Source: Gemmatimonadota bacterium
GTDB lineage: Bacteria; Gemmatimonadota; Gemmatimonadetes; Gemmatimonadales; Gemmatimonadaceae
Assembly (NCBI GenBank): GCA_040388625.1
Contig: JAZKBK010000006.1
Coordinates: forward strand, 108,692-172,691
DNA: 64,000 bases
Direction: 5' to 3'
Numbering within the stretch: position 1 is the first letter of the stretch; every line of letters starts with the position of its first letter. Shown here piece by piece: positions 34,370 through 43,285 of this stretch. A program made the translations under genes and the position numbers. The notes under the pieces are model-generated. The model worked only from the letters and a program-made list of their open reading frames with translations. It was not told where the DNA came from and made no database searches.

Positions 34370-37003
34370 ATGCGATTCTCCACTGTTTTCGGCTTGGCGG
34401 CCGGCCCGGCACTCCTCCTCACCAGCACTATGCTGGCGCAGCAGGTGTCGTCATCGAATGCGCCGGCTCTGATGGCCGCCGGCATCTCCCGGCAGCTTGC
34501 CGATTATCGCGCATCAAGAATCAGCGACGTACGCTACGATCTGTCGCTGGATGTGACCGCGCACGATACCGCGCACGGTCATGTCACAATCGCATTCGCA
34601 CGGTCGGGCACGGGTGACGCGATAGTCGATTTCCGCGGGCCGCATCTTGGCACAGTGATTCTCAACGGTGCGGCACTGCCACCGGATGTCAGCAACGGAA
34701 TGCACATCCGGCTCCCGGCCGCATCGCTCAGGCGTGGAGAGAACAGTGTATCGATGAGCTTCTCCGCACTCATCGCCCCTGCAGGCGCGAGTGTGATTCG
34801 ATATCACGACGTAACGGATGGCGCGGACTATCTATACACGCTACTGGTGCCTTCGGACGCAAACCAACTCTTTCCCTGCTTCGACCAGCCGGACATCAAG
34901 GCACGCACAGCGCTGACTCTCACCATTCCCGAGAAGTGGAATGCAGTCGCGAATGGAACAGTCCAACGTATCGACTCGTCTCCGGCTACGAGGACAATTC
35001 ACTTCACGCGCACGAAGCCGATCAGCACGTATCTGATAGCGTTCGCAGCCGGTCCATGGGCTCGCGTCACACGTTCAGTAAATGGCCACCCGATCACGAT
35101 GTACGTGCGGGCCTCTCGGGCCAAGGAAGCAGAAGCCGATTCGATGATCGCAGCCAACGGTCGAGCGATGCACTGGCTGGCGGAATATTTCAACTTTCCA
35201 TATCCGTGGCCCAAACTCGACTTCGTGCTGGCACCTGCCTTTCCGTTCGGTGGGATGGAGCATCCGGGCGCGATCTTCTACAACGAGAACAGCTTCATAT
35301 TTCGTGAGCGCGCGACGAGGCCGCAGCGCATCTCCCGCGAGGCGACGATCTACCACGAAGTCGCGCACCAGTGGTTCGGTGATCTTGTCACGATGAAGTG
35401 GTTCGACGATCTGTGGCTCAAGGAAGGTTTCGCGACGTACATGGCGGCGAAGATGCGCGCGTCGCTGGAGCCGCGGTCGAATGCGTGGGAGACGTTCTAC
35501 CTCCAGAACAAGCCGAGCGCTTATGGCGTCGACCGAACAGAAGGAACCACGCCGATCTGGCAATCGCTGGCGAATCTGGACCAGGCGAAGAGCAACTACG
35601 GGGCGATTGTCTACAACAAGGCGCCAGGCGTCATCAAGCAGCTGAACTATCTAGTGGGGGATTCGGCGTTCAGGCATGGGTTGCATGATTATCTCGCACT
35701 GCACGCCTACGGTAACGCGACGTGGCAGGATCTTCTCTCATCGGTCGGAGCGGCGGCAAAGATTCCGCTCAAGAAGTGGGGCGGGGCTTACATCCTGCGT
35801 CCTGGCATGCCGGTCATCGATCAACATCTGAATGTGCGCGATGGCGTGCTCGAGAGTTTGTCTCTGGCGCAGCACCCAGCTCAACCGATCTCCGGTGCAG
35901 GGCCGTGGCCGATCCGCACGCAAGTGCTGCTGCGATATCCCGGAGGGCGAACCGATCGCCTGCTCATCAATCTGGCCTCCGACAGTACCGTCGCGCGGTT
36001 CGCCAATAACCCGCCGGCGCCGGAATTCGTCTTCGCCAATGCCGGTGACAACGCGTACGCACTCGTCATTCCCGACTCGGCAAGCGGTCACTGGCTGGCG
36101 GACAGCGTGGGAACACTGACAGATCCATTGACACGCGCGATGGGATGGGACGCACTGTGGGAACTGGTGCGCCGCCGAGGCCTCACGCCGGCTCAGTTCA
36201 TCTCGATCGCAGAGCGAGCATTGCCGGCCGAGCAGGACGAGCAGATCCTGGGTGCACAACTGCGACATGTAACGCGCGCGGCGGAGGCGTATCTGTCGCC
36301 GACAGAACGGACCGCACTGCTACCCGGATTGGAGAGCTCGCTCCGATCCGTCGAGAGCGATTCCACGCGACCGTACGAGATCCGAAAGCCCAATCTGGAT
36401 GCGCTGATCCGAGTAACACACACGCCGGCTGGCCTCGAGTATCTGGATCATCTTCTCGACAGTGCTAACGCAGCAGGCGCACCACTCAAGGCGCCGACGC
36501 GATGGGCGATTGTTACTCATCTCGTCGCGACACGTGCCCCCACCGCGATGAGCAGGCTGGCAGCAGAAACGACGAGCGACTCGACGAGCGAGGGCAAGCG
36601 GTATGCATTCATTGCCAGAGCAGCGACGCCCGACTCGAATGTCAAGCGCGAGTACTTCACACGCTATCTGAGCGACCCGAATCTCAACGAGGAGTGGGCT
36701 ACGTCGAGCCTCGGCGCGTTCAACGAGATCGATCAGCAGGCTCTCACGCTCAAGTATCTCAAGCCCGCGCTGGATACACTGCCATGGTTGCAGCGTAACC
36801 GACGCATCTTCTTCATCGGATCGTGGCTGGGTGGCTTCATCGGCGGCCAGACGACAGCCGAAGCGGCTAAGACGGTGCGCTCGTTCCTCGATTCGAACCC
36901 AAACCTTGGCGCCGATTTACGTCAGAAGATATTGCAGACGCTCGACGAGCTCGAGACTACGGTGGAGATTCGGTCGCCGAAGCGCGCGACGGGAGCGTCC
37001 TGA
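34370..37003 (+). CDS. Secreted M1-family aminopeptidase
   Basis: 877 residues from the ATG at 34370, giving a signal peptide (MRFSTVFGLAAGPALLLTSTMLAQ); longer readings add a non-family N-terminus. The exopeptidase motif GGMEHPG lies at 294-300. The zinc site is HEVAH at 329-333 with Glu352 in LKEGFATY, giving HExxH-(18)-E. The C-terminal part is helical, as in ERAP-like M1 enzymes. It removes N-terminal amino acids from peptides, here in the periplasm or outside. Convergent with MsrB. Confidence 0.93.
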   Translation: MRFSTVFGLAAGPALLLTSTMLAQQVSSSNAPALMAAGISRQLADYRASRISDVRYDLSLDVTAHDTAHGHVTIAFARSGTGDAIVDFRGPHLGTVILNGAALPPDVSNGMHIRLPAASLRRGENSVSMSFSALIAPAGASVIRYHDVTDGADYLYTLLVPSDANQLFPCFDQPDIKARTALTLTIPEKWNAVANGTVQRIDSSPATRTIHFTRTKPISTYLIAFAAGPWARVTRSVNGHPITMYVRASRAKEAEADSMIAANGRAMHWLAEYFNFPYPWPKLDFVLAPAFPFGGMEHPGAIFYNENSFIFRERATRPQRISREATIYHEVAHQWFGDLVTMKWFDDLWLKEGFATYMAAKMRASLEPRSNAWETFYLQNKPSAYGVDRTEGTTPIWQSLANLDQAKSNYGAIVYNKAPGVIKQLNYLVGDSAFRHGLHDYLALHAYGNATWQDLLSSVGAAAKIPLKKWGGAYILRPGMPVIDQHLNVRDGVLESLSLAQHPAQPISGAGPWPIRTQVLLRYPGGRTDRLLINLASDSTVARFANNPPAPEFVFANAGDNAYALVIPDSASGHWLADSVGTLTDPLTRAMGWDALWELVRRRGLTPAQFISIAERALPAEQDEQILGAQLRHVTRAAEAYLSPTERTALLPGLESSLRSVESDSTRPYEIRKPNLDALIRVTHTPAGLEYLDHLLDSANAAGAPLKAPTRWAIVTHLVATRAPTAMSRLAAETTSDSTSEGKRYAFIARAATPDSNVKREYFTRYLSDPNLNEEWATSSLGAFNEIDQQALTLKYLKPALDTLPWLQRNRRIFFIGSWLGGFIGGQTTAEAAKTVRSFLDSNPNLGADLRQKILQTLDELETTVEIRSPKRATGAS

Positions 37004-37023
37004 GGGAAGAACGTTCCCTTCAG
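37000..37023. terminator. Possible bidirectional terminator hairpin
   Basis: A short inverted repeat (CTGAGGGAA with TTCCCTTCAG, one-base bulge) lies between the ends of the M1 aminopeptidase and msrB genes. There is no strong T run, so this is tentative. Confidence 0.3.
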
Positions 37024-37067
37024 CGTTGCCATTCCATCCGTGGCCCGGAAGAGACCCGCTGCGTCGG

Positions 37068-37616
37068 TTACTTCTTGAACAGACTCAGATATTCGCCGTA
37101 GCCCTGCGCCTGGAGCTGATCCACTGGGACGAAGCGAAGCGACGCCGAGTTCATGCAGTAACGATTGCCGGTCGGCTTGGGGCCGTCGTCGAACAGATGG
37201 CCCAGATGGGAGTTCGCGTGCGCTGAGCGAACTTCTGTTCTGGCGTAACCGAGTAGATGGTCGGTATCGGTCTTTATGTTCGCAGGTACGAGCGGCTTGG
37301 TGAAACTTGGCCAACCCGTTCCAGAATCGAACTTATCGGTGGAGCTGAACAGCGGCTCGCCGGAAACAATGTCGACGTAGATACCGGGGGTGTGGTTATT
37401 CCAGTATTCGTTGTGGAATGGCGTTTCTGTCGCCGCCTTCTGCGTAACATCGAACTGCTCGCGAGTCAGCTTGCTACGCAGCTCTGACTCGGATGGCTTC
37501 TTGTAGTTGATCATATTCTTTATGGAGTATTGCTGTGCCTGTACAGCGGGTGCGGCCGACACCGCGACTGCGAAACCCAGCGTGACCCCGAGTACGTACC
37601 GGTTGAGCGAGAACAT
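37068..37616 (-). CDS. msrB: Periplasmic peptide-methionine (R)-S-oxide reductase
   Basis: 182 residues from the ATG at 37616, with a signal peptide ([21 protein letters not shown]); an extension to 37649 is possible. The MsrB core is clear: [21 protein letters not shown], the conserved [31 protein letters not shown] with catalytic Cys154. The four zinc-binding cysteines of the classic zinc MsrB are absent, so this is the zinc-free class. It repairs oxidised methionine in exported proteins. Confidence 0.92.
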   Translation of the reverse strand: MFSLNRYVLGVTLGFAVAVSAAPAVQAQQYSIKNMINYKKPSESELRSKLTREQFDVTQKAATETPFHNEYWNNHTPGIYVDIVSGEPLFSSTDKFDSGTGWPSFTKPLVPANIKTDTDHLLGYARTEVRSAHANSHLGHLFDDGPKPTGNRYCMNSASLRFVPVDQLQAQGYGEYLSLFKK

Positions 37617-37702
37617 CGCGCGCGTCCTTAAGTAGGGTTGATCGGGCACATTCGTACCTCGTATCTGTCTGAAATATGTACGTCAGGACGCGCAAAATGG
37701 TT

Positions 37703-38539
37703 CTATTGCCGCCCGGATTTACCCGGGCCGGCCAGGATATTCTCGAACACTGTAAGAGCCCGCGGATCGTTCGACTGTCCGAGCCAGAAGAGCGCCTTTT
37801 TCCGCACGGACGGATCGCGATTGGTCTGCGCAACGTGAATCAGTGCGGGAATTCCCTCCCCGCGCGGTTGCTGGGATAGTGCGAAGACGGCGCTCTCGCG
37901 GACTGCACGATCGACGGTGTCCTCGGCAACCAACTGAGAGAGGTTTGCCGTAACGGTGTCGCCAGCCATCTGGCCGAGCCAGAAGACGGCGTCACGTCTG
38001 GTCTCGCTCGGTACGCTTGCGTCACGTGCAAGCTGCATCAGCTGAGGCCAGATGACGACACTATCGCCGAGCGTGGCGGGAAAGATGGCTTTTTTCCCGA
38101 CTGCGACAGATGACTGCTTCGCGAGTGCAACGAGGTAAGCCGCGGCTGTCTGCGGCGCGACATCGCCAAGATCGGTGACCCCATTCACAGTGCGCCAGCG
38201 ACCGCCGACGTATGATCTGAGGCCGGTCACCGTGTGATCGTGTACGTCGAGCACGATACGAACGGGACCGCGGCCACAGTCGGCGTCCCATTCCACATCT
38301 GCCGTACTGCGTTGTCCGGAGGTGTTGCGATTTCCGTAATTGCCTACATATACGGAATTACCCGACCCGCATACATCGGGACGTGCGCGGAAGGTAAACC
38401 GCACTGTTCCATCCGGCGCGGAACGCACGCGGTCCGCGATCGATTGGCCTGACTGCGCACCGGCAGAGACGGATGTGGCCGCGAGGACTGCGAGCGCGAG
38501 AATTGTTCGCGCGCTGGGGAAAATCGAATCTCCTATCAC
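37703..38539 (-). CDS. Secreted HEAT-repeat protein (second of two)
   Basis: 278 residues with a signal peptide (ILALAVLAATSVSAGAQS). Residues about 30-150 form a beta-rich region of unknown fold. From about 160 there are HEAT-like helical repeats carrying the recurring phrase AVFWLGQ, ALFWLGQSNDPRAL. The same FWLGQ phrase recurs in the adjacent gene, so both belong to one repeat family. It overlaps that gene by 4 bases (ATGA). Fourth and last gene of the ECF sigma operon; its partner is unknown, and HEAT repeats suggest protein-protein interaction in the periplasm. Confidence 0.8.
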   Translation of the reverse strand: MIGDSIFPSARTILALAVLAATSVSAGAQSGQSIADRVRSAPDGTVRFTFRARPDVCGSGNSVYVGNYGNRNTSGQRSTADVEWDADCGRGPVRIVLDVHDHTVTGLRSYVGGRWRTVNGVTDLGDVAPQTAAAYLVALAKQSSVAVGKKAIFPATLGDSVVIWPQLMQLARDASVPSETRRDAVFWLGQMAGDTVTANLSQLVAEDTVDRAVRESAVFALSQQPRGEGIPALIHVAQTNRDPSVRKKALFWLGQSNDPRALTVFENILAGPGKSGRQ

Positions 38540-39933
38540 TTGTCGAGTACCTCGCTAATGGCCTTGATTGCGCGTGGATCGTGTGATTGACCGAGCCAGA
38601 AGATGGCTTTTTTCCGCGAATCGGTATCCTTGTCGGTGCGTGCGATGGAAATAAGCTTGTCGAGCGCGGCGGGGTCGCGGCTTTGCGAGAAGACGAAGAT
38701 CATCTGCTCGCGAAGCTCGCCCGGCGGAAGCGCATCATACAGGCGGGTCAGCCGGGGAATCGACGCTCCGGCCTGTCCCGCGAGGAAGAGCGCACGCTTT
38801 CTGTTGTCGACGCTCTCATTACTGCGCTGCGCAAGCTGCAGGAGCCACTCGGCGCGATCCGGCGACGAGCCCTGCGAAATTGCGAAGAGAGTCTGGTTCC
38901 TGAGGTCGTCGTCCGTGAGCTTTGTATATAGGTCCCGAAGAAACTGCGCATTCGGCACGCCGCCCTTTTGCTGGCCGAGCCAGAAGATCGCCTTGCCGCG
39001 TAGCGCGCCTGGCTGTGACGCATCGGACGCGTACGCCCGGAGAATGCTCGTCCCACGCTCGCCGGCCGACTGACCAAGCGCGAAGAGCGCCTTGTCGCGA
39101 AGCTCCTGGTCAGAAGACTTGTGCAGTATGTCCGACAGCACACTCACGGCGCGGTCACTGTGCACCTGCGACAACCAGAAGACAGCCTGACCGCGCACAT
39201 CGGCATCGGGATCCGTCTGTGCTACGTGCAGCAACACGTCCACCGCTTGTGGCGACTGCTTCTGGGCCACGAGGAATACAGCCTTTCTGCGAAGCGAGGC
39301 GGAGCACTCATCGCGTCGCGCAAGTACCTTTTCGAGGATTGGCTCGGCACGATCCGCGTCCATCTGCAGCAGCGCGTTGAGCGCGGCAACACGCTCGTCG
39401 TCGTCTTCATTGACGCACTTGGCCGACGCAGCACCGCGCGCGGTGGAACTGCTCGCAGCAGTTCCGGAAGCCTGAGCGGCTATACTTGCGGCACACGTGG
39501 CGTCGCCCTGTTGCGCGAGCTCTCCGCATATACGCGTAGCGAGCGTGGCGGCGTCGCTGCGTCGGCCAAAGTCAGGGAAGCGTTGTTGGAGCGTTGCAAG
39601 AATGTTGTGCGCCGTGCGCATCGACGCAGCGCCGCCTGAGCGATACTGAGCGAAGGCCTCATAGTACATCGCATCCGGCAACAGCGACGACTGTGGATAG
39701 CGTACGCCGACTTCGTGGAACAGCTTCGCAGCGCGATCGTAGTCGCCCTTGGTGAGCGCATCGCGAGCGCTGCGATACAGAGAGTCAGCGGGATCGGCGG
39801 TCGCCGGACCGAAGAGCGCGGATGTAGCACCACTGCGTGTGGCCGAGTTATCTGCCGCAGCCGCTGCTGCGAACGCTCGCGGCGCTGGAATCGAGAGCGA
39901 GGCCGCGATCGCGCAGATTATGTAGAGCTTCAT
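38536..39933 (-). CDS. Secreted TPR/HEAT-repeat protein (first of two)
   Basis: 465 residues with a signal peptide (AASLSIPAPRAFAAAA). Residues about 50-130 contain a TPR-like region (RDALTKGDYDRAAKLFHEVGVRYPQSSLLPDAMYYEAFA), the pattern of YbgF/BamD-type repeats. Residues about 180-460 form roughly eight HEAT-like units with the consensus LRxKAxFxLGQ (KKAIFWLGQSHDPRAIKAI at the end). It follows the anti-sigma gene by 12 bases and overlaps the next HEAT gene. It may sense or scaffold envelope proteins. Confidence 0.82.
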   Translation of the reverse strand: MKLYIICAIAASLSIPAPRAFAAAAAADNSATRSGATSALFGPATADPADSLYRSARDALTKGDYDRAAKLFHEVGVRYPQSSLLPDAMYYEAFAQYRSGGAASMRTAHNILATLQQRFPDFGRRSDAATLATRICGELAQQGDATCAASIAAQASGTAASSSTARGAASAKCVNEDDDERVAALNALLQMDADRAEPILEKVLARRDECSASLRRKAVFLVAQKQSPQAVDVLLHVAQTDPDADVRGQAVFWLSQVHSDRAVSVLSDILHKSSDQELRDKALFALGQSAGERGTSILRAYASDASQPGALRGKAIFWLGQQKGGVPNAQFLRDLYTKLTDDDLRNQTLFAISQGSSPDRAEWLLQLAQRSNESVDNRKRALFLAGQAGASIPRLTRLYDALPPGELREQMIFVFSQSRDPAALDKLISIARTDKDTDSRKKAIFWLGQSHDPRAIKAISEVLDK

Positions 39934-39945
39934 GTCGATCCTTCC

Positions 39946-40827
39946 TTATTGTAGGTGCGTTGCGACGCCCGCCGGTACTGCGGTACGAAGTCGCGTTATG
40001 ACATCGGAATGGCGAACCGATCCATCGATCATCTCTCGATCGATCGGCGTGTTCGCCGGTGATAGTTGGGTCATCTGAACGAGCACGAGCTCGAGGTCCT
40101 GCAATAGTCTCTGTCGCGCTGGATCGGCGGCGGCGGGCGAATCAAGCAGCAAACGCGTCTGCGACAGCAGAGCACGCGCCCACGATGCCATTTCGGCGTC
40201 ACCGCGCGCGTCGTGCGCCTCGGTCTGGTACGAGGTAAGCAAAGCCTCGACCGCTGTGAAATGGCGAACCGTCGCCAGTGTATACGCTTGCGAGCGCGCA
40301 GCGGCGTTCGATCCCGCCGCGCCGTCGACAGTCGCATACGTTCCATGATTCGCTGTGATGCGAGTATGCGCCGGCAGCGGTTGCAGGCTCCTGGTCTCAG
40401 TCGCGTCGCCGGTATCGATGGTGGAATCGCGCGGCTGCGGCACCGCGACCGCTACCTGAGGCGCACTCTGGGGCACGCTCTGCGGAGCGCTCTGCGGAGC
40501 GCTCTGCGGAGCGCTCTGCGCGAGTGGACTCGCGTGTGGTCCGACGCGTGAGTGCACTTCCACACCGATTCCAATGCCGACGCCGAGCAGGAGACCGGCG
40601 GCCACGAGCACGCCCCATATTGGCCGCCTGCGGATCGATCCACGGAGGCCGCCCTGCTCCCCTATCTCGTGCCACATCTCTTCGCGCGGCACGATGTCGG
40701 GTGGCCGATTGTAGTCCGCGCCGAACCGGGCAAGAAGCGCGTCGAGTTCCCTGTCCTCGGCGTCATTCACCGTTGGCTCCGGTGGATCGCCCGGATCCTG
40801 CCCGTGGATGTAATTGTCGTCGTTCAT
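39946..40827 (-). CDS. Probable membrane anti-sigma factor
   Basis: 293 residues. A short cytoplasmic N-terminus with an acidic start and DAEDRELDALLARFGADYN precedes a transmembrane helix (WGVLVAAGLLLGVGIGIG). A Pro/Gln/Ser-rich spacer built of SAPQ repeats follows, then a helical C-terminal domain. No HxxxCxxC zinc motif is seen, so this is not a ZAS-type anti-sigma; the call rests on position and topology. It overlaps the ECF sigma stop by 4 bases, as anti-sigma genes commonly do. Confidence 0.65.
   Translation of the reverse strand: MNDDNYIHGQDPGDPPEPTVNDAEDRELDALLARFGADYNRPPDIVPREEMWHEIGEQGGLRGSIRRRPIWGVLVAAGLLLGVGIGIGVEVHSRVGPHASPLAQSAPQSAPQSAPQSVPQSAPQVAVAVPQPRDSTIDTGDATETRSLQPLPAHTRITANHGTYATVDGAAGSNAAARSQAYTLATVRHFTAVEALLTSYQTEAHDARGDAEMASWARALLSQTRLLLDSPAAADPARQRLLQDLELVLVQMTQLSPANTPIDREMIDGSVRHSDVITRLRTAVPAGVATHLQ
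40461..40520. repeat. 12-bp tandem repeat within the anti-sigma gene
   Basis: Five 12-base units (40461, 40473, 40485, 40497, 40509), three of them identical (GAGCGCTCTGCG). They encode the SAPQ repeats of the periplasmic spacer and keep the frame, so copy number could vary without breaking the gene. Confidence 0.85.
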
Positions 40828-41396
40828 TGCCTGTCCCTCGCGAAATGCTTGAGCGATTCGCGCAGTTTTGCGCGCGCCCGAAAGAGCTGTCCCTTGGATG
40901 TCGTTTCGGCGACGCCAAGAGTGCGTGCAATTTCCTGATGGCTGAATCCCTCGATCTCGTACATCACGAACACCGCGCGATATCCGGCTGGCAGGGCATC
41001 GATCGCTGCATGTAATTGCTCCCGCAGATCGACGTCGGCGTGGTTATCGTTGCCGCCGACGTCGGCGGCAGCGTCGAGCGGAACGTGTCGTTTGTCCATG
41101 CGTGCTCGTTTGCGCAGCGCGCCAAGTGCGATGGAAACCGCGATACTGTGCAGCCACGTACCGAGTGCTGATTCATGCCTGAACTCCCCGAGTCTTCCAA
41201 ATGCGCGAATGAACGTTTCCTGCGTTATGTCGCGGGCGGCGTCATCATCGCCGGCCAACCTGAAGGCAACTCGATACACACGATCCACATGCCGGTCGTA
41301 GAGATCGCGCTGTGCGGCTGGATCTCCGGAGCCGGCGCGGGTGACGAGCTCTCGCTCGGACCGCGCGGATGTGATGTCGGTTACAGGTGCCGTCAT
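40824..41396 (-). CDS. ECF-family RNA polymerase sigma factor
   Basis: 190 residues in the ECF layout: region 2 (YDRHVDRVYRVAFRLAGDDDAARDITQETFIRAFGRL, the -10 recognition segment) and region 4 (LHAAIDALPAGYRAVFVMYEIEGFSHQEIARTLGVAETTSKGQL, an HTH). No extra domains are seen. It heads a four-gene run (sigma, anti-sigma, HEAT, HEAT) with overlaps or a 12-base gap, so the downstream secreted HEAT proteins are probably part of its regulatory circuit. Its target promoters cannot be told from this window. Confidence 0.9.
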   Translation of the reverse strand: MTAPVTDITSARSERELVTRAGSGDPAAQRDLYDRHVDRVYRVAFRLAGDDDAARDITQETFIRAFGRLGEFRHESALGTWLHSIAVSIALGALRKRARMDKRHVPLDAAADVGGNDNHADVDLREQLHAAIDALPAGYRAVFVMYEIEGFSHQEIARTLGVAETTSKGQLFRARAKLRESLKHFARDRQ

Positions 41397-41641
41397 TGTC
41401 TCTTCTTGGACGGCGGGATGGCTCTGGAGGTTGTGCGGATCCGGGGACCCGGTTTCGATGGCATTTCAGGTGACAGGCACGGATACAACCGTGCCCCACA
41501 TTCGCGTGCCATCGTTTTGCTCCTGCAGCGAGGCGCTGACTGGGACGACGGGCGGGTGGGTTCCCGCCGTCGTGGACGATGAGGCGAGGCGGGTATACGT
41601 GGCCCCCGCTGAAACTACGACCGCAACTGCAACTGCAACTG

Positions 41642-43249
41642 CTAGTGCATGTCGGGCGCTGGGCCGCTCCTCGGACGGGGAGCCCGGAGGAGAAGCACCG
41701 CGGGCGAGACGACAATGAACGTGAGCATGATCATGATCCACGCGTCGTTGTAGCTGAGCATGGACGCTTGCCGCTCCAGGGTGCCTTCGAGCAGGGCGTA
41801 CCATGTTCTGGCGGCGGTTACGGCCGGCATCCCCTGGGCCATGAGGCCGGCGATCACGCTGTGCTGGCGCGCGACCAGCTCTGGGTTGGTCGAATACAGA
41901 TTTGTGATCAGATCAGCCCGGTGCATCTGGGCATGGGTGGTCACATAAGTGCTCAGAATCGCGATGCCGAATGAACCACCCAGTTGGCGCGAGAGATTGA
42001 TGAGGCCGGAGGCCTGTTGCGCCTCGCTTGGCTCCAGAACGCCATAGGCGACGTTATTGATTGGCGTGAAGAGGAAGCCGAGCGCGAAGCCGCGATAGAT
42101 GAGGGCGTATCGGACATCGCCCTCGCCCGCCTGTGGCGTCAGGTGACCCAGCTTCCACATGGCGACGGTGAATATGGAGATGCCGATCACTATAAGGATG
42201 CGGCCGTCGACCAGCGGCTTGGCCCCATTCAGAAGCTTGCCGCAGATGATTGCCGCGATGGCTGTTGCGATACCGCCGGGCAGCAGCGCGAGGCCGGTGT
42301 CCATCGGCGTCAGGCCGAGTATGGTCTGGGTGAAGAGCGGGAAGATGAAGGTCCCGCCGTAGAGGCCAAAGCCAAGCGCGATGAAGAGGAAGATCGACGC
42401 CGACAACTGCCTGTTCTTGAGAACTCTGAAGTCGACCACGGGATGCTTGTTCCGGGACGACAGCTCCCACCAGAGCATCACGGTGAGGCAGATACCGGAG
42501 ACGATCGAGAGGCGCAGGATGAGCGAATCCGAGAACCAGTCGTTGCGGTTGCCTTCCTCGAGGACGTACTGCAATGATCCCACGCCGACCATGAGCAGCA
42601 GTATCCCGACGAAATCGATCCCGCCTTCCCTGCCTCTCTTGCCGGGCGGGTCGTGGAGAAACGTGCTGACCAGGAACGCCGAGACGATTCCAATCGGAAT
42701 GTTGATGAAGAAACACCAGTTCCAGCTGTAATTGTCCGTTATCCAGCCGCCCAGGGTCGGCCCGAGTGTGGGGGCGACAATGATGCCGAGTATGAAGATC
42801 GCCTGGACCATGCCCTGCTGATCGCGCGGGAAGATCTGGCGGATCGTGGCCTGGGCGGTGGAAAGCAGGGCTGCGCCACCGGCGCCCTGAACGATTCGCC
42901 AGATGACGATCTCGGTGAGGCTGGTGGAGGTGCCGCAGAGAAACGACGCAACGACGAAGATGATGATCGACGCCGTGAGGTAGTTTTTCCGGCCGAAGGT
43001 TTCAGTGAGGAACGCCGTCATGGGTAGGACGACGACGTTCGATAGTATGTAGCCTGTGAGAACCCAACCGATTTCCTCGAGCGTGGCGCCGAGGTTTCCG
43101 GCCATCTGGGGAAGTGCGACGTTGACGATGGTGGTGTCGAGCACCTCCATAATCGCCGCCGTTATGAGACCAGCCAGGATGATCCAGCGGAAGGGGTTCA
43201 GCTCCTCCGATTCGGAGGCATTCGCGGGTACTGCTGCTGCGGTCGCCAT
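41642..43249 (-). CDS. EmrB/QacA-type MFS drug exporter (DHA2)
   Basis: 535 residues, predicted with 14 transmembrane helices. Visible signatures of the DHA2 family: LDTTIVNVALPQMAGNL near residues 38-54 (motif D), GRKNYL (motif A) around 87, WRIVQGAGGA and the motif-C-like IFILGIIVAPTLGPTLGGWI. These proton-driven exporters expel hydrophobic compounds. No EmrA-type membrane fusion partner or TetR regulator is adjacent. The C-terminal tail is short and Pro-rich. Confidence 0.88.
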   Translation of the reverse strand: MATAAAVPANASESEELNPFRWIILAGLITAAIMEVLDTTIVNVALPQMAGNLGATLEEIGWVLTGYILSNVVVLPMTAFLTETFGRKNYLTASIIIFVVASFLCGTSTSLTEIVIWRIVQGAGGAALLSTAQATIRQIFPRDQQGMVQAIFILGIIVAPTLGPTLGGWITDNYSWNWCFFINIPIGIVSAFLVSTFLHDPPGKRGREGGIDFVGILLLMVGVGSLQYVLEEGNRNDWFSDSLILRLSIVSGICLTVMLWWELSSRNKHPVVDFRVLKNRQLSASIFLFIALGFGLYGGTFIFPLFTQTILGLTPMDTGLALLPGGIATAIAAIICGKLLNGAKPLVDGRILIVIGISIFTVAMWKLGHLTPQAGEGDVRYALIYRGFALGFLFTPINNVAYGVLEPSEAQQASGLINLSRQLGGSFGIAILSTYVTTHAQMHRADLITNLYSTNPELVARQHSVIAGLMAQGMPAVTAARTWYALLEGTLERQASMLSYNDAWIMIMLTFIVVSPAVLLLRAPRPRSGPAPDMH

Positions 43250-43285
43250 TGATCCAATGAAGAAAAACGGCGACCGCGAATTGGG

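Noticed and set aside
41466..41640. Possible small secreted protein upstream of the ECF sigma gene
   Set aside because: The frame has an attractive hydrophobic run (AVAVAVAVVVSAGA) but no start codon outside the EmrB-type gene.
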